A stretch of DNA of 64,000 nt from assembly GCA_029964075.1 (NCBI GenBank), contig CM057141.1, positions 1,674,001 to 1,738,000 on the forward strand. The letters run 5' to 3'. The position numbers and the translations under genes are program-made. Below are positions 24,629-37,700 of the stretch, in pieces. The number at the start of each line of letters is the position of its first letter. Position 1 is the first letter of the stretch. The notes beneath the pieces were generated by a model. It did not search any database. It was not told the origin of the DNA and saw nothing but the letters and a program-made list of their open reading frames with translations. The stretch comes from Patiria pectinifera. Taxonomy: Eukaryota; Echinodermata; Asteroidea; Valvatida; Asterinidae.

Positions 24629-25828
24629 CTCAGTGACTGCACTCTTTGCTCTGTGCATGCACTCAAAGTCAACTCAGTGTACAATCACAGCATACTGAGT
24701 ATGGACCCAATGACTACTCAGTGTACATTCACTGAATACTCAGTGTGCACTCTGTACTCTGTGTATGCACTCAAAGTCAACTCAGTGTACAATCACAGCA
24801 TACTGAGTATGGACCCAATGACTACTCAGTGTACATTCACTGAATACTCAGTGTGCACTCTGTACTCTGTGCATGCACTCAAAGTCAACTCAGTGTACAA
24901 TCACAGCATACTGAGTATGGACCCAATGACTACTCAGTGTACATTCACTGAATACTCAGTGTGCACTCTGTGCTCTGTGCATGCACTCAAAGTCAACTCA
25001 GTGTACAATCATTGCATACTGAGTATGGACCCAATGACCACTCAGTGTACATTCACTGAATACTCAGTGTGCACTCTGTACTCTGTGCATGCACTCAAAG
25101 TCAACTCAGTGTACAATCATTGCATACTGAGTATGGACCCAATGACCACTCAGTGAACATTCACTGAATACTCGGTGTGCACTCTGTGCTCTGTGCATGC
25201 ACTCAAAGTCAACTCAGTGTACAATCATTGCATACTGAGTATGGACCCAATGACCACTCAGTATACATTCACTGAATACTCACTGTGCACTCTGTGCTCT
25301 GTGCGTGCACTCAAAGTCAACTCAGTGTACAATCACAGCATACTGAGTATGGACCCAATGACTACTCAGTGTACATTCACTGAATACTCAGTGTGCACTC
25401 TGTACTCTGTGCATGCACTCAAAGTCAACTCAGTGTACAATCACAGCATACTGAGTATGGACCCAATGACTACTCAGTGTACATTCACTGAATACTCAGT
25501 GTGCACTCTGTGCTCTGTGCATGCACTCAAAGTCAACTCAGTGTACAATCACAGCATACTGAGTATGGACCCAATGACTACTCGGTGTACATTCACTGAA
25601 TACTCAGTGTGCACTCTGTGCTCTGTGCATGCACTCAAAGTCAACTCAGTGTACAATCATTGAATACTGAGTATGGACCCAATGACCACTCAGTGAACAT
25701 TCACTGAATACTCGGTGTGCACTCTGTGCTCTGTGCATGCACTCAAAGTCAACTCAGTGTACAATCATTGAATACTGAGTATGGACTCAATGACCACTCA
25801 GTGAACATTCACTGAATACTCGGTGTAC
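24629..25828. repeat. 108-bp minisatellite, 11 copies
   Basis: The word ACTCAAAGTC recurs exactly every 108 bp at 24661, 24769, 24877 and so on to 25741, giving 11 tandem units. Each unit contains ACTCAGTGTACA twice, ACTCAGTG followed by TGCACT, and the 10-bp palindrome GTGCATGCAC, so the unit itself grew from a shorter repeat. The length is 36 codons, which keeps a reading frame open for several units, but there is no ATG start and stops occur in units 5, 10 and 11. Variants fall in blocks: units 1-3 carry CACAGC, 4-6 CATTGC, 7-9 CACAGC, 10-11 CATTGA. Confidence 0.97.
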
Positions 25829-26075
25829 AGCTACATTGTACTTTTACTGGTTTTCACTCAATGTCCTCTTGGCATGCATTCACTGTACAATGAGTGCATG
25901 TACATGTACATTATGCACTCAGTGCATAAAGTACAACAAGCACACGATGATCAACTTGACTGTGCATTCAAAGTCGATGCACTTAACAGTTGCAGGCACT
26001 CTCAATGCTTGGTGCACCGTCGATGTCTGCTCGATGCCCCCCGGATGTGCACTTCATCTGCCATCCATGAATAGC
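25829..26075. repeat. Degenerate flank of the minisatellite
   Basis: The same words continue without strict spacing, for example GGCATGCATTCACTG, TGCACTCAGTGCAT and CATTCAAAGTCGATGCACT. This looks like old, decayed array or the unexpanded ancestral sequence. Confidence 0.5.
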
Positions 26076-27513
26076 TGATGAATTGAATCGGTCATGGGTC
26101 AAGTGCTGTCACTTGATAATCCCAGCATAACAAGTGGTTATATGACACCCAAGTTATAAAAGGTACTGCTGGAACAGTGCTCGGAGACAGTGACAAAAAA
26201 AACACAAACTGAATTCCAATGAATATTTAAATGTTCATCATTCCAAAGGCCTTTAAAAAATAATGTGGAAATTGAGATTCACGTTTGTGCAAACATTATC
26301 CATATACATGTACAGATATCGCGTTTGTCTTGTTCGACTCTATAAATTTGTAGATCTTTGGATCTAAACACAGGGTACCAGGGGTGATACCCACCAGTAA
26401 CCTACCTTTTAATGTGAATTTTCCACAATTTCATTTGATTATAAATTCTCTTTCACTAGTGCTGCTATCTGCTCAGGTCAAGTGAACAGTCCATTTTCTA
26501 CCTCTTTGGATTTTCCAATGCCCCCCTTAAAAAAATATCCAAAAACCTCACAAGTCACACGTTGCGCTGTTTGCGTAGAGCAAAATGAAACGCTCATTTG
26601 CTGATTATGCATTTCGGTTTTGGGCGTATCGGCTTCGATGACGCACCGGTATGGAATTCAAAAGCAGATATGCAAATAGCCGTACAAAAGCCGTACAAAA
26701 TTTGTAGTTCTCCATAGGTTTGTGTACAAACATGGATGCGCCCATCAGGCATTACTTTGTACACGAAGTTAGCGCTCTAGTAATTTAATATAGCTCTATG
26801 CTCGTGAATGGCTTGTGTTTGACTTGTCAGGACTTGACTACAACTCTGGTGTAAACACGTACATAACTTTGTAAAAAGCAAGTTAATATAATGTATCCTA
26901 AACTTTACGGGCAATGAATTGAAAGTTTTTATTTATTTCTGACCCTCGGAATACAGAATGTATTACTGGAAGTATTCCAATCTTGTTCCTTCATCACTAA
27001 TTGATTGCAAATAGTGGCGACTAATCATCGACTCCTTCCATTTTCATCCAACAAAATTCCACAGATTCAATTAGGGGACGGGATTTCTCCAACCGTTTCT
27101 TTCTAAATGAAATCAGCGTCCCATGTATTTGGCAGTTGTCTCCTGTGATAGTTGCATAAATCATTCCTGAGCCAGCCAATTGGATTACACTTTAGTGTAC
27201 TGGATTGGATTATTAAAAAGAGCTGATGATCTCGGAATCGTGATCTTCCTTTGCAGTGTGTGTGGACGGATTAAATCTGACACGACTGCTGTTCCTGGGT
27301 TCAGAAAAGACACAGTGCATTTGGTGTATGAGGATTAGGCAACGGCACGCCAAGGCAACTATTTATTCATTTGGATGTTTTGGACGCCGAGACATCCAAT
27401 ATGAGATGCACTTGCAGCTGATGCATGGCTGTAGCGGCTACTATCCTTACACTGTGTCATTCATGGACAAGTCCGTGCTGCTGTCTTGATGCATTGCACT
27501 AAAACATCCAACT

Positions 27514-27917
27514 GGGGTGCTGTGGTCCAATGGTTACGGTGTTCGACTCGTGTGCCGTGGTACATGGGTTCGAATCCTGACCATGGGAACATGGTGCTTG
27601 TGCTCTTGAGCAAGGCACTTTACCATTATTGCTTCGTCCTTCGGATGGGATGTAAAGCCGTAGGTCCTGTGTGTTGTGTAATGCTTGTTAAAGAACCCAG
27701 TAACACTTATCGCTAAGAGAAGGGGTTTGCCCCGGTGTTTCTGGTAGTGGCTGCAGTATGCGCAGCACCTTGTAAACCATTATAAGGTGCTACACAGTGG
27801 GTCTCATATTTCTCATAAACTTTATTTACCTTTCTTTAATTAATAGACATAATTTCCAGCGCCTTGAGTATCTAATAGTTGGTAGATACGTGCGCTATAT
27901 AAGACTCCAGTATTAAA
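27514..27917 (+). mobile_element. tRNA-derived SINE family 1, copy 3
   Basis: Same family, with intact box B GGGTTCGAATCC and tail AAGACTCCAGTATT. The simple-repeat tail is almost absent. Confidence 0.9.
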
Positions 27918-29334
27918 TGTCTGTATGTTAAACTCCAAATGGCGCAACCAGTAGGGGATTTGGACTCTTGTAAATTCATGTCTGTTGTTGTGTTTTATTA
28001 TTTCTGTCTTCAGAACTTGATACTACATAAATCAGAAATAATGGGAAACACTTTAAAAACAAAATTTGAATTTGTTTTTTTTTTAGGGGGGGGGGTAAAA
28101 ACGGTGAGTTAAGTTAATATAAAATTGTGAGTGTATGAGCATACAAATGCCTGATAACTTGATGGATGTTTTTTGAAAGCTTTTAAAACCTTTCTCATTG
28201 TTTTGTAAAATAAAAATCAGCAACCTGAGCAGGCAGTGTTCTTGACTTGATCATGGTTTATTGGTGTGTTTGAAACATGTACATGTATGTATTCCAAGTA
28301 AACTCGGGCTTTCTCTGCATTATTTAAAGTGTTCCAGCTCTGTCTTAATGAACACCATTCCGGGCTCAGAAATGATATATCTGTATGACAATGAGGGACT
28401 TGATTTAATAGAATAAATACATGTACCAATCAAGGCATGCTTTTATAGGAATTTTAGTGTGATATTCGGCAGAAACAGACATTTATTCACAATGTTACTT
28501 GAGAATTATTGTTGTAAATACTGATTTTTTTTCCCCCCGAGTAAAAGCTCATATTCATTAGTACTGATTTTTTTTCAGCTTGATTGGTTGGTTTTTCTGA
28601 TTGTATATCAAACCTTCTATACTGCTGCTATTAATTATTGGTGATTTTTTAACACTTTGGTGACAGGATGTATATATCAAATCAAGTTGTATATTTTGTC
28701 CATTTGTACGATTATAGAAGACAAATAAAGTTTATTTACCACGGTAAGGAATAACATGATGGTCTGTAAAAGTGTGATTTATCTAACTTCGCTCTCCTTT
28801 CCCAAGTTCCAAATTTGAAGAAAAAATCCAAATGGCAGAATAAGACCTATTTATAAAAGAAAACCCCCCAAAATGGACATGTACACTTTTCACGTGTACG
28901 ACTGGCTTCATCCGTCGAGCATTTGTCATTCGTCACTTAATACTTAATTTTCTCATGCCAAAATTTCGCGTGGCACTCAGATTTCAGGACAAGCATAATT
29001 AAACACATTCACTCCTTGTTGGTGGGACGCAAGTAGAAAATTCTGTGAAAAATTCCCAGGCATAATGTCCACAATTGGAGCGCGTCTCGATCGATCTTCA
29101 TTACAGCTGATTATAGTGACTCGTTGCCAGGACAACCGCTGTGTTACCATTGTTACCCTTCCATTATGTGTGTGGAAAACAGCATGCGTTGGGTTTTTTT
29201 TCTCTTGCATGAAATTTTCTGTCGTTTGCCTCATAAACAGACTGACATTTTTGAAGCTGAGAATTTACTTTTATTCATTTCAATGGAAAAGAAAAATATA
29301 TAATCATTTTTATATTAAAGGCCAAAAAAACCCA

Positions 29335-29628
29335 GGGGAGTCGGGTTGGCATAGCGGTTCTTTCCTCGCCTTCCACCGCTGTGACCCGGGTTCGAATCCC
29401 GCCTGGGTCAATATGTGGATTGGGTTTTCAGTCCCTGCCTGATTCCGCGGGTATTCCTCAGAATATTCCTCTGGGCTTTTCCTCCCACCTCTAAAACTGT
29501 AATTTCTTCTCATTGTCTTCTCTCTACAGGTTTCTTCAGGCTTTCGAGCTACAGTGCTTAGGGTACTTTTGAGGAATCCTTGGTTTCATTACCAGAAAGA
29601 AATAAAATAAATAAATCAAAAATAAATA
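29335..29628 (+). mobile_element. tRNA-derived SINE family 2, full copy
   Basis: The head GTCGGGTTGGCATAGCGGTT (box A) and CCCGGGTTCGAATCCCG (box B) are followed by a body with TTTTCAGTCCCTGCCTGATT, CTCATTGTCTTCTCTC and GAGGAATCCTTGGTTTCATT. The tail ends in an (AAATA)n-like run. It lies between the two genes. Confidence 0.88.
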
Positions 29629-32600
29629 ACACACAGCTAATTTCAAGTCCTGCAATTCTGTTATTTTTCAATTCGCGAAGATCTTGATTTCGGATCGATA
29701 CAATTATCTGATGAGGATTTCCTCAATTAAATACTTTTCCATCGACTCCACCCTTTGTGATATCTCAACGTGCAGATACAGCAGTCGGAATGTCGATGTT
29801 TGTGGAGGTAATTCAATTATGATTCAATGCTCAGGGTTGGTTTATATGCAGTATTTACACAGAGGGATCATTGCTTGGCCGAAATGATCTGAACCTATAC
29901 TCTCATGTACTGAGTATAACGCACGGTAGCTAATAACGTTATAACATTATTCACTTAGATGTACTGGAGGCACAGTAATTAAATAGACGATAAATGGATC
30001 TCATAGGCAGGAGGAGTGTGTTATATTTTAAGAAAAGAGTGATCTGCCTGGGCGTTGTCAGGAATCTGAAAGCATGATTATTTGGTCTACATTAAAAAGT
30101 GTTTCAATACGAAGTTAACAGAGTTGTCGCTGCCAGCAGTTCATGCAATACAAACATCAACCAAACTTGCTATGTAGTTACACAATGTCGCGTATCGTGA
30201 CCCATCTTAGATCTTGCCCAGTTGGGGGCGAAGCTCGATTAAAAAAAAAACCGGGGTGTAAACAATAAAAACTTATAAAAACGGTATTTAACATCCATTT
30301 TCCTTGTTTTTCTATGCTTTAAAATACACTTAAACATAAAATAAGACATTCTCAGCCTTGTGGTTGCGAAGGCGTTGCGTCTAGCGTTGTCAAGCAGATT
30401 TGATCCGATTACGTACAGTCACGCTAAAAACAGAGCAGTGAAATCAATGCACCCCCCCCCCCTAAAAAACATGGCTTTTTTAACGTTCTGTTTTTCAGAA
30501 AATATGCTCAGTATGATTGAAATGTTACATTATAACAGAAGAAGAAATTCTAAACTTCATGTCTGTGAAAAAAAATCGCCGTTATTGATGCCGAAACGTC
30601 AATACTGGTCACTGGTAAAGCTGACCGTGGAAACATCGTTCGAGAAGGTCCCCAAATCTGTTTACCAATTCTGAGCATTTTGGATGCAATTGGGCTCGAA
30701 AGTGGCGCGATTTTGCCATGTTGTGGAGGGATCGTTTTTCAAGATGGCTACTTTTCCGCTTTGGGGAAAATAGGGGACGTCTTCTTTGGTTGAGAATATC
30801 TCAAAAAGTCAAAGGTCAACCCACCAAGAAATGAATGGAAATTGGAAGATGACATGTTCATCATCATTTTTCTGTGCAGCTTATAAAAATGTGAGAGTTC
30901 TGAGAATTTTTAAAAGAATTTTGAAGTACGGGCATTTAGCACTGGTGTCTATGGGAATTTTAATACAAGGTTGCACCCTTAAAATGATTTCTAGCCCATT
31001 TTGACCCCACATGCCAAATTCCATGCTTTTAAAACAAAGTGCACGAATTGGGCCAAAATGGACCAATAAGCAGCTCCACTATAAACACATCCATCGGAGT
31101 CTGCTCGGGCATGGCGAGGAGAATCAACAAAAGCCCAACCAAATAAATCTAAAGCAGCCGGAGAAAGATCTGACCAGTCCCGTAATTTGCAAAAGTGAGG
31201 CAAAAACAAACACTGCTGAAGGCTAAAAAGCTGTCAATCATTGAACTGATTGCTCTGGACAGGGGCCTTATCTTTATTCCCACCCTTTATAGAAACCTAA
31301 AAGGTCGACCATCCTGCGCTATTCCCACTCATTCTTCATAAAGAGACTTCGTTTAAAAATGGGAGGGATAAGTTCGACCGTCGGACTCGCATCCATTCAA
31401 ACTGCTGATGCTGATAACAAATCCTCATTTCCTTCCCCTTTAAATCAATTTTAATTCACGTTGGCAATTTTCTTGTTATTTTCCACCAATTCCATGATTT
31501 TTGCCTCTACGTACCGGCGGTTCTTTCTTGCATAAAACACTTCTCTCTCTCAAAAAAGGGCAAAGTTTGACAAAATCAATCACCGGTGGCGGCCCCCTAA
31601 TAAATATCCCCGTCCTATAAACTGATGAGACTTGACGTGATCAGGGTTTCATTTTAAAGAGGAGATTCAACCCTAACAGAGGATATCTCCCTTTGATTCA
31701 CACGTGCCCTACTTCTGTTCCAATTAGCAATAATATCTCGGTTTTTTTTTAATCCACCCTGTAGTGTCAAATCTATAGTCAGTGACGTCCTTAAGGAAAT
31801 TGTTCCCTATTTTGAAGTTTTCTTGATAAGCCATGGTAAAATCTGTATTTGAAGCAATGTGACACGACATGACGTGAACAGGGGACCTGGGAAGGATTTG
31901 CTGATATTGTTTTGCCAGTGTTTTTACCGGCATGAATGGTTTACTTCCAGTGAGTTGACAACAGAAAGGACACACGTCAGACACGGAATATGAAAGTCCG
32001 AAGAATTGACAATGTCTTTAATTTGCCAAACCAACAGCGAAAAGGCAACGGTGTTGTTACTATAGGAAACATAGCCCCTGGGTCGACAAAAAGTTGAAAA
32101 GTGAAGGATTTAAGAAATACGTTCTACTGTGTGTACCTCATCCTGACGTCACTACTGGCATTTCTTGCTGCAGTTCCTCTGCCCAAGTGGCTCGTAGGCC
32201 TACACATAAATAATATTGTTTTCCTCTTCTGCAAGTAGTGCACGTGTGCCTAGGTTGCTGAATGATAGCACCGTGAATCTTTGGAATTTGTCCCATGATA
32301 GAAAGTGATATAATTATGTTATGTGCTTACTTTTATACTGTGCTATTTTGCTTTTCCAGTGTCTGCATGCCATAATTATTTTAATAAAGGAATCACGACT
32401 TCATTTTCTGTACACACGGACCTCGACGACCAGTTTCACAAAGCCTTTGTCACTGTTGATAAAAATCCAATAGTTTACTTACTTTTACTCGAATACAATA
32501 AGCTTCAATAATTATATAGCAAAAAGTACATTTTACGTCGTAATATCATACAATCACTCGTAAAAATACACTAATTTCTTTATTTCCCAACTCGTCTTGG

Positions 32601-34619
32601 TGAATGACCTGCTGAACCTGCAGTCGAACATTTCTTACTGCCGTTGAATTCTCATTGTTTTTTTTGTCCTTTAAATGAGCATCGTGTTACGACAAGTCCA
32701 AACTTAACAACAGATTGGGATTTTCAGCGTCAGGTTGTGCACTGAAAGATAATTATACCTTCGGGCAGCTTTAGCACTCCGTAAAAGGCAGGTTTAAAGT
32801 GTGTGTGCACTATGCATAAAGCAGTAAGCCATACATCACAATTTCCCGCCGTCTAACAGGAAAATCCCATTTCTTATGACTTTTTTGTTTAATTCTCGAC
32901 ATCAATGCACTTTCCAGTGATTGTTGAAGTGATATATATCGGGTGCATGCCTGCTAGTATCGGATCGTATCACGAGCCTATAGAAATTCAATCAAAAAGA
33001 TATGTCCTACATGTCTGGAGGCATATCTTCGTCGAAAGACTCGGCGATAGGCTTTGAAATTTGAATGGTTAGATTGAGTGACACATTTTTCGTTGGGAGT
33101 GTGGAGATAATTATGCAGCATTCCGCACAAAGAGTAATCAAAAGACAACAGGGCCTACATTTTGTAAGCAGCAACATTGACATGAAGAAAATCACGCACT
33201 ATACATAAATCATGAAAAAATCCCCTTTAAAAATTAAAGGCAAAAATATGGCGTTAAAAATAGAAAAGGCATAAAATGCAAATTTAGAATGGAATGCTTA
33301 ATGACAAAATCTAATTGGTTCGGTATCATTAATCTCGTGTTGCGGTTTTCGATGTTACGTAATCGAGATGAAGCGTAAACGCTAGGTCTGGCTGTATTTG
33401 ATCCGACGAGTATGAATTAGTTCTCTTAATTAGTTTGCAATATTTGTTTACCACCTGATGCATACAACCGTTCAAGGTAAGATGTTGCAAACTTTGAAAA
33501 CTTAAACTAAAATGTTAAAGATAAACAACGGATTATAAAAAGCTTCAAATAGTGCAGTAAACATCAAAATGGTGCCAAAGGTATAAAATGTATATTAAAG
33601 AAACATTTAAAGAGCAATTTGATGCAATTTCATATTTTTTTTAAACACGTTTTAAAGCAAATCAAGATGAAATCCAAAACTAGGAATGTACTGGATTTAA
33701 TGCAGCATGGATAACAAGATGAAATCATTGAATACCACGGTTCCCTTCTGAGTCTAAGGTAGAACAGGTTCGAGCACGAGCAGTGTGTTTCGACCACGTC
33801 ACTACACTATTACGGTTCGGTATACAACGGCCCTAGTCCGGACAAATAATGGACAAATTGCAAACTGCACCCACATCTTCCGTTTGTTGCATTTCTCATC
33901 ACTCGCGTGTCTCTCCGTCGGTTCGTCCCCACTGTGTGCAATTACTTTCAAGTCAGTGGTTCCCTTCGCACTTAATTACGAAACAATTGTTTGGAATCAG
34001 TGAAGTAACAGTGGCCCCGGTTTCAAATAATCGACAAGCATGGTTATCATACTGTCCGTTGAAGGTAATCGAACTATGGTTAACCACACCTCACGCTTGA
34101 ACTTGCTCTAGATGTCACGCAGACGAGATTGATAAAGACCAATGCTTAATAATGCATAGAAAAGCAGAACGAGTTATCTAAATGAAGATGAACTCACTGT
34201 CCGATATAGCCACATGGACATTTTGATATAATTGTGCGTTAGGCGCACTTTTGACAATATAATGCTTATAGCTACTATTTAGATACTTTAGCCTATACTT
34301 CCTTCTCAAAGTCAAGATCAATTTTACACACTTATTGATACTCTTTCAGTATGTTTGTCATATGCTACAATAATATTTTCTTACGAAAACATGAAAACCA
34401 ACATTACATCAATCAAAGCTATCAGTTATTTCGTAATATATTATATGTAAGTCGAAGGCAAGGTGCTATAATGTTGCTACTTTAAGTGAGTGTAATCGTA
34501 ATATACCGTACGTGCAGCTATCAACTATTGTATATATCTACCAATGATTCCAAGCAGTCTAGAAGGAATCGGCAAAAATGACGTTTAAAAGGGCAAAAAG
34601 GTCAAAGTTTAAAAGGTGA

Positions 34620-34751
34620 CTATGCATCATCCGACGTGACGCCGAGGAACATTTTGAGTTCATTCTCTGAGATCATCTGGTCGTTGTTCTTGTCCACCAT
34701 TGTCAAGATGTCTTTCGCACATCTTGCTAACGTACTCTCCACCATCGGCCC
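34620..34751 (-). CDS. Calbindin-family gene, terminal exon with EF6
   Basis: The exon starts after acceptor CATGTTCAG and ends with a TAG stop at 34620-34622. It encodes GPMVESTLARCAKDILTMV, the EF6 loop DKNNDQMISENE, then LKMFLGVTSDDA. The loop has Asp1, Asn3, Asp5, Ser9 and Glu12 and so should bind calcium, unlike EF6 of calbindin D28K. Position 6 is Gln. The 3' untranslated region runs towards lower coordinates. A minus-strand AATAAA at 32579-32584 is one possible polyadenylation signal, unproven. Confidence 0.92.
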   Translation of the reverse strand, partial: GPMVESTLARCAKDILTMVDKNNDQMISENELKMFLGVTSDDA

Positions 34752-37700
34752 CTGAACATGGACATAATAGGAATATGCATAATTAATTTTAAATGTGCCT
34801 AATATAGTCAGTTCTATGCAGTCTTGTTGAAGTACCTGCACATGCGTAGTTAATGTGACACCACAAAAGAACGGTTCCAGAAGCGAAGAGTGCAAGAGTT
34901 GCATGGTGACACAATAATGTGCTCATAGCCTTACGATGCCATTGATCACTTATCCGTGTCGCGCAAAAGGTGCTGATATTTAGATACGACACGCAATGAA
35001 ACAGATCATGGCAACAACTAGGGCCTACAGTCATTTCATTTTACTCTTAGTATCAGTAAAAGGGGTCTTGTGAAATTCTCTTGCGTGGGGATTACGACTG
35101 TCTCACCGAATCAGCGTGTAAGATAACCAGGTCCTTGAGGAAAGCCGTCAGTTCATCACCACTGATGACATTGTTCTTATCCTGCGAACAAAATCACCCC
35201 AGAGAATGACAAAATGTCAAAAACTGCGACATCAGCAGCATACCATAAATCGCTGTTTAAACTGACACAATAACGCCGTAGCTAAATCATGGGCGCATGT
35301 GATGTGCTGTTGAAATGGGCCTATGTTTACGGGCTTCGTGAAAGTGTGTGTCTGATTTGAATTGTACGGCAAGAGTACAAGAAGAACCATTCCGCCACAG
35401 ATGCACAGCAGTAAGGCGGTGATTTCAAATGCTTTGTGTCTCTAAACCCTCTTCTATTTGTCAAGTGGCTTAGATCCAAATATTAACACGATCGTGAGCG
35501 ACAGGTCAAAAACACCAAACGTGGCAGATAGATTCGTATAGCCCAAGAGCAGATAATTTGGAAGGGGTGACACCCTGAACTTCTATTGGGAAGGGTGCCT
35601 CATTTGCATAAATAAAAAAAACGATGTAATAGCCTATATTTACTTCCATATTTTGGTATATTTTCAATTTTTTTTCTTCGGTTTTTGGAAAATATATTTT
35701 GGGGATTCTACTTGCATATCCTTGCTTAAATAACATTTTCTAAAGCATATTTGATAATTTTTATGAGGACATATGAAAGATCCAAATTGGCTATACCATT
35801 ATACCCCCAAGGTGCGCACATTTACCTTTTCCCCAGATTTCCCCAAATGGTCTCCAAAGCAAGAGGTAAACATGTATTTCACTACGATTCCTCGAATCAA
35901 ACACCCGGCAACATCAAATACCGCAAAGACCATTTCACTGTGTGCAATCAGGACCACTTTTCGGTCCAATTTGAGGGTCTTTCATACTTTCTAAATTAGC
36001 TGTTTCAATGAGAGACTGATCAAGTATAACTAAAATGTATACATGTCTAGTACCTTGTCGTAGTGCTGAAAAACTCTCTTGAATTCCTCATTGGACACCT
36101 TCACCTTCTTCTGTTTGCAAAGAAATTGGAAAGTGGGAATTGAAAACTGAGCACTATGACCTCACATCTCATTTTTTACAGGACATATTTTATCTATTTA
36201 TCACAGTCCAAACTAATTTACCAATAAATTCATTTTTTGTCATCATTTCTATTGACAAATTGAACAGTCCATCATTCATGTTAATTAAGGGTTTCCGTGC
36301 ACTTGAAACAAATAAAATGCTCATATCGGCCGCCATTCAAGTGACCTTTGACCGGCTCGTTCCATATATTTGGAGAGTATAGCTCCGAGTAACTGCAAAC
36401 ACACATGGTGCATTTTGTGATGTGCGACATGCATATAGACTAGAATGATCAAGGAAAGCTTGCCCGAAGCAATGAAACTGTACTCATGAACTGATGACAG
36501 TGGAAATCCAGCGAACAATTGCATAGGGTATACATGTTTACATCCCTGCGGTTGTTTTTCCCTGTACCAAATTCAAATAATCACCCAGTCTCTACGGATT
36601 CCTTAGCAGGCCATATCGTAACGATCAGATTTCACTTACCACGACAGCGAGATGGACAATATAGAGAATGAGGTGCATAATAACAACGTCGTGTGGTAGT
36701 GTTTATCTACGCTGCTCCCGAAGGGACAACTCTGTTCCATCATTCTCCATTGGGAAGAAGTTTTCATATGAAAAGGGCTGGAGGCAAATAAACGCCTCCG
36801 TATAACCATGCACCTATCTAGCCTCGGGGGGTCTGTACTACTAAGATTGTGCATATACCATGCAGTGGTTTCTAATATGTTTCGTGATTGAATGTGCAAT
36901 ATTTCAAAGCCTTGAGATGCTTAATGAACCTCGAACTAGGAATTTCATTTCTACAAAATCAATAATCTCATCTACATTTGTTTACCATTTAAGAATTGTT
37001 AGATTGAAAGGTTGATATAGATATCGAAGATCACGTCACTGGGAGTCATGCAAATGCTGCTTGCGGGAATAAAGAAAAATGGGACACTAACATGCATGTG
37101 AACAAAAAAAGTAAGTAAAAACGAAATGATTGTGATGACGCATGATAATGTAATGCAAACACTTTTCTGAGAAGAGATAATAAAAGAAAAGCAGTGAAAG
37201 AAACATAATGGTTGAAGAATTGACGATACTTCGGGCACAGGATACCCATGCAGAGTCTTCGGTATAGATGTCAGTGAACTCACGCTAGTGGTACAATCTC
37301 GACTGGCAATCTAGTTATTGATCGACCAGCAATAATGGCGCTTCCCCTGTTAACAGGTTTTCCCGGCAGCGTCTTTTTGCTCCTTTTACTGACGCAATCA
37401 GTTTGCATCCATTAATTAACAGATCCAATCGTCTCCTTAATGACATTTAACCAAAGTCTGTTAATAACTTGCTTGTGCAACAAGCCGTTAATTATGCTTC
37501 TCAAGCATCACTCCTAGATTGTGTCATCAAGGGGAACTTCAGCAGATGTTTAAATGAATAGACTGCCACACATTTGTCATAAATCGGAAATATTTATTAT
37601 ATGAAATGTCTCCCTTTGCCTTTCTCTCGTCACTGTGGATGCGCCAAGCATTTTCACGTCATCGTAATATATTTATTGTTTGTAATAACATTTGTCAATC

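Larger units (their letters stand above)
26081..34619. other. Region between the convergent genes
   Basis: Apart from two SINEs there is no supported gene. Segment 30675-31065 reads like a dispersed repeat (CAAAAAGTCAAAGGTCAACC, TTTTGACCCCACATGCCAAA) but has no second copy here. A third X-box-like word, GTTGCCAGGACAAC, lies at 29123-29136. The 32000-34600 part may hold the 3' untranslated region of the calbindin-family gene. Confidence 0.5.

Noticed and set aside
24629-25663. Long repetitive open frames encoding 36-residue repeats
   Set aside because: They arise because the minisatellite unit is divisible by three; there is no ATG start and several units contain stops, so coding is not supported.
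29340-29405. tRNA gene with perfect box B
   Set aside because: It is followed by a SINE body, and a partial copy of the whole unit occurs at 47274; it lacks cloverleaf pairing.
30360-31226. Overlapping open frames in the intergenic region
   Set aside because: No codon or splice evidence; the sequence reads as a dispersed repeat, but with only one copy here it cannot be classified.
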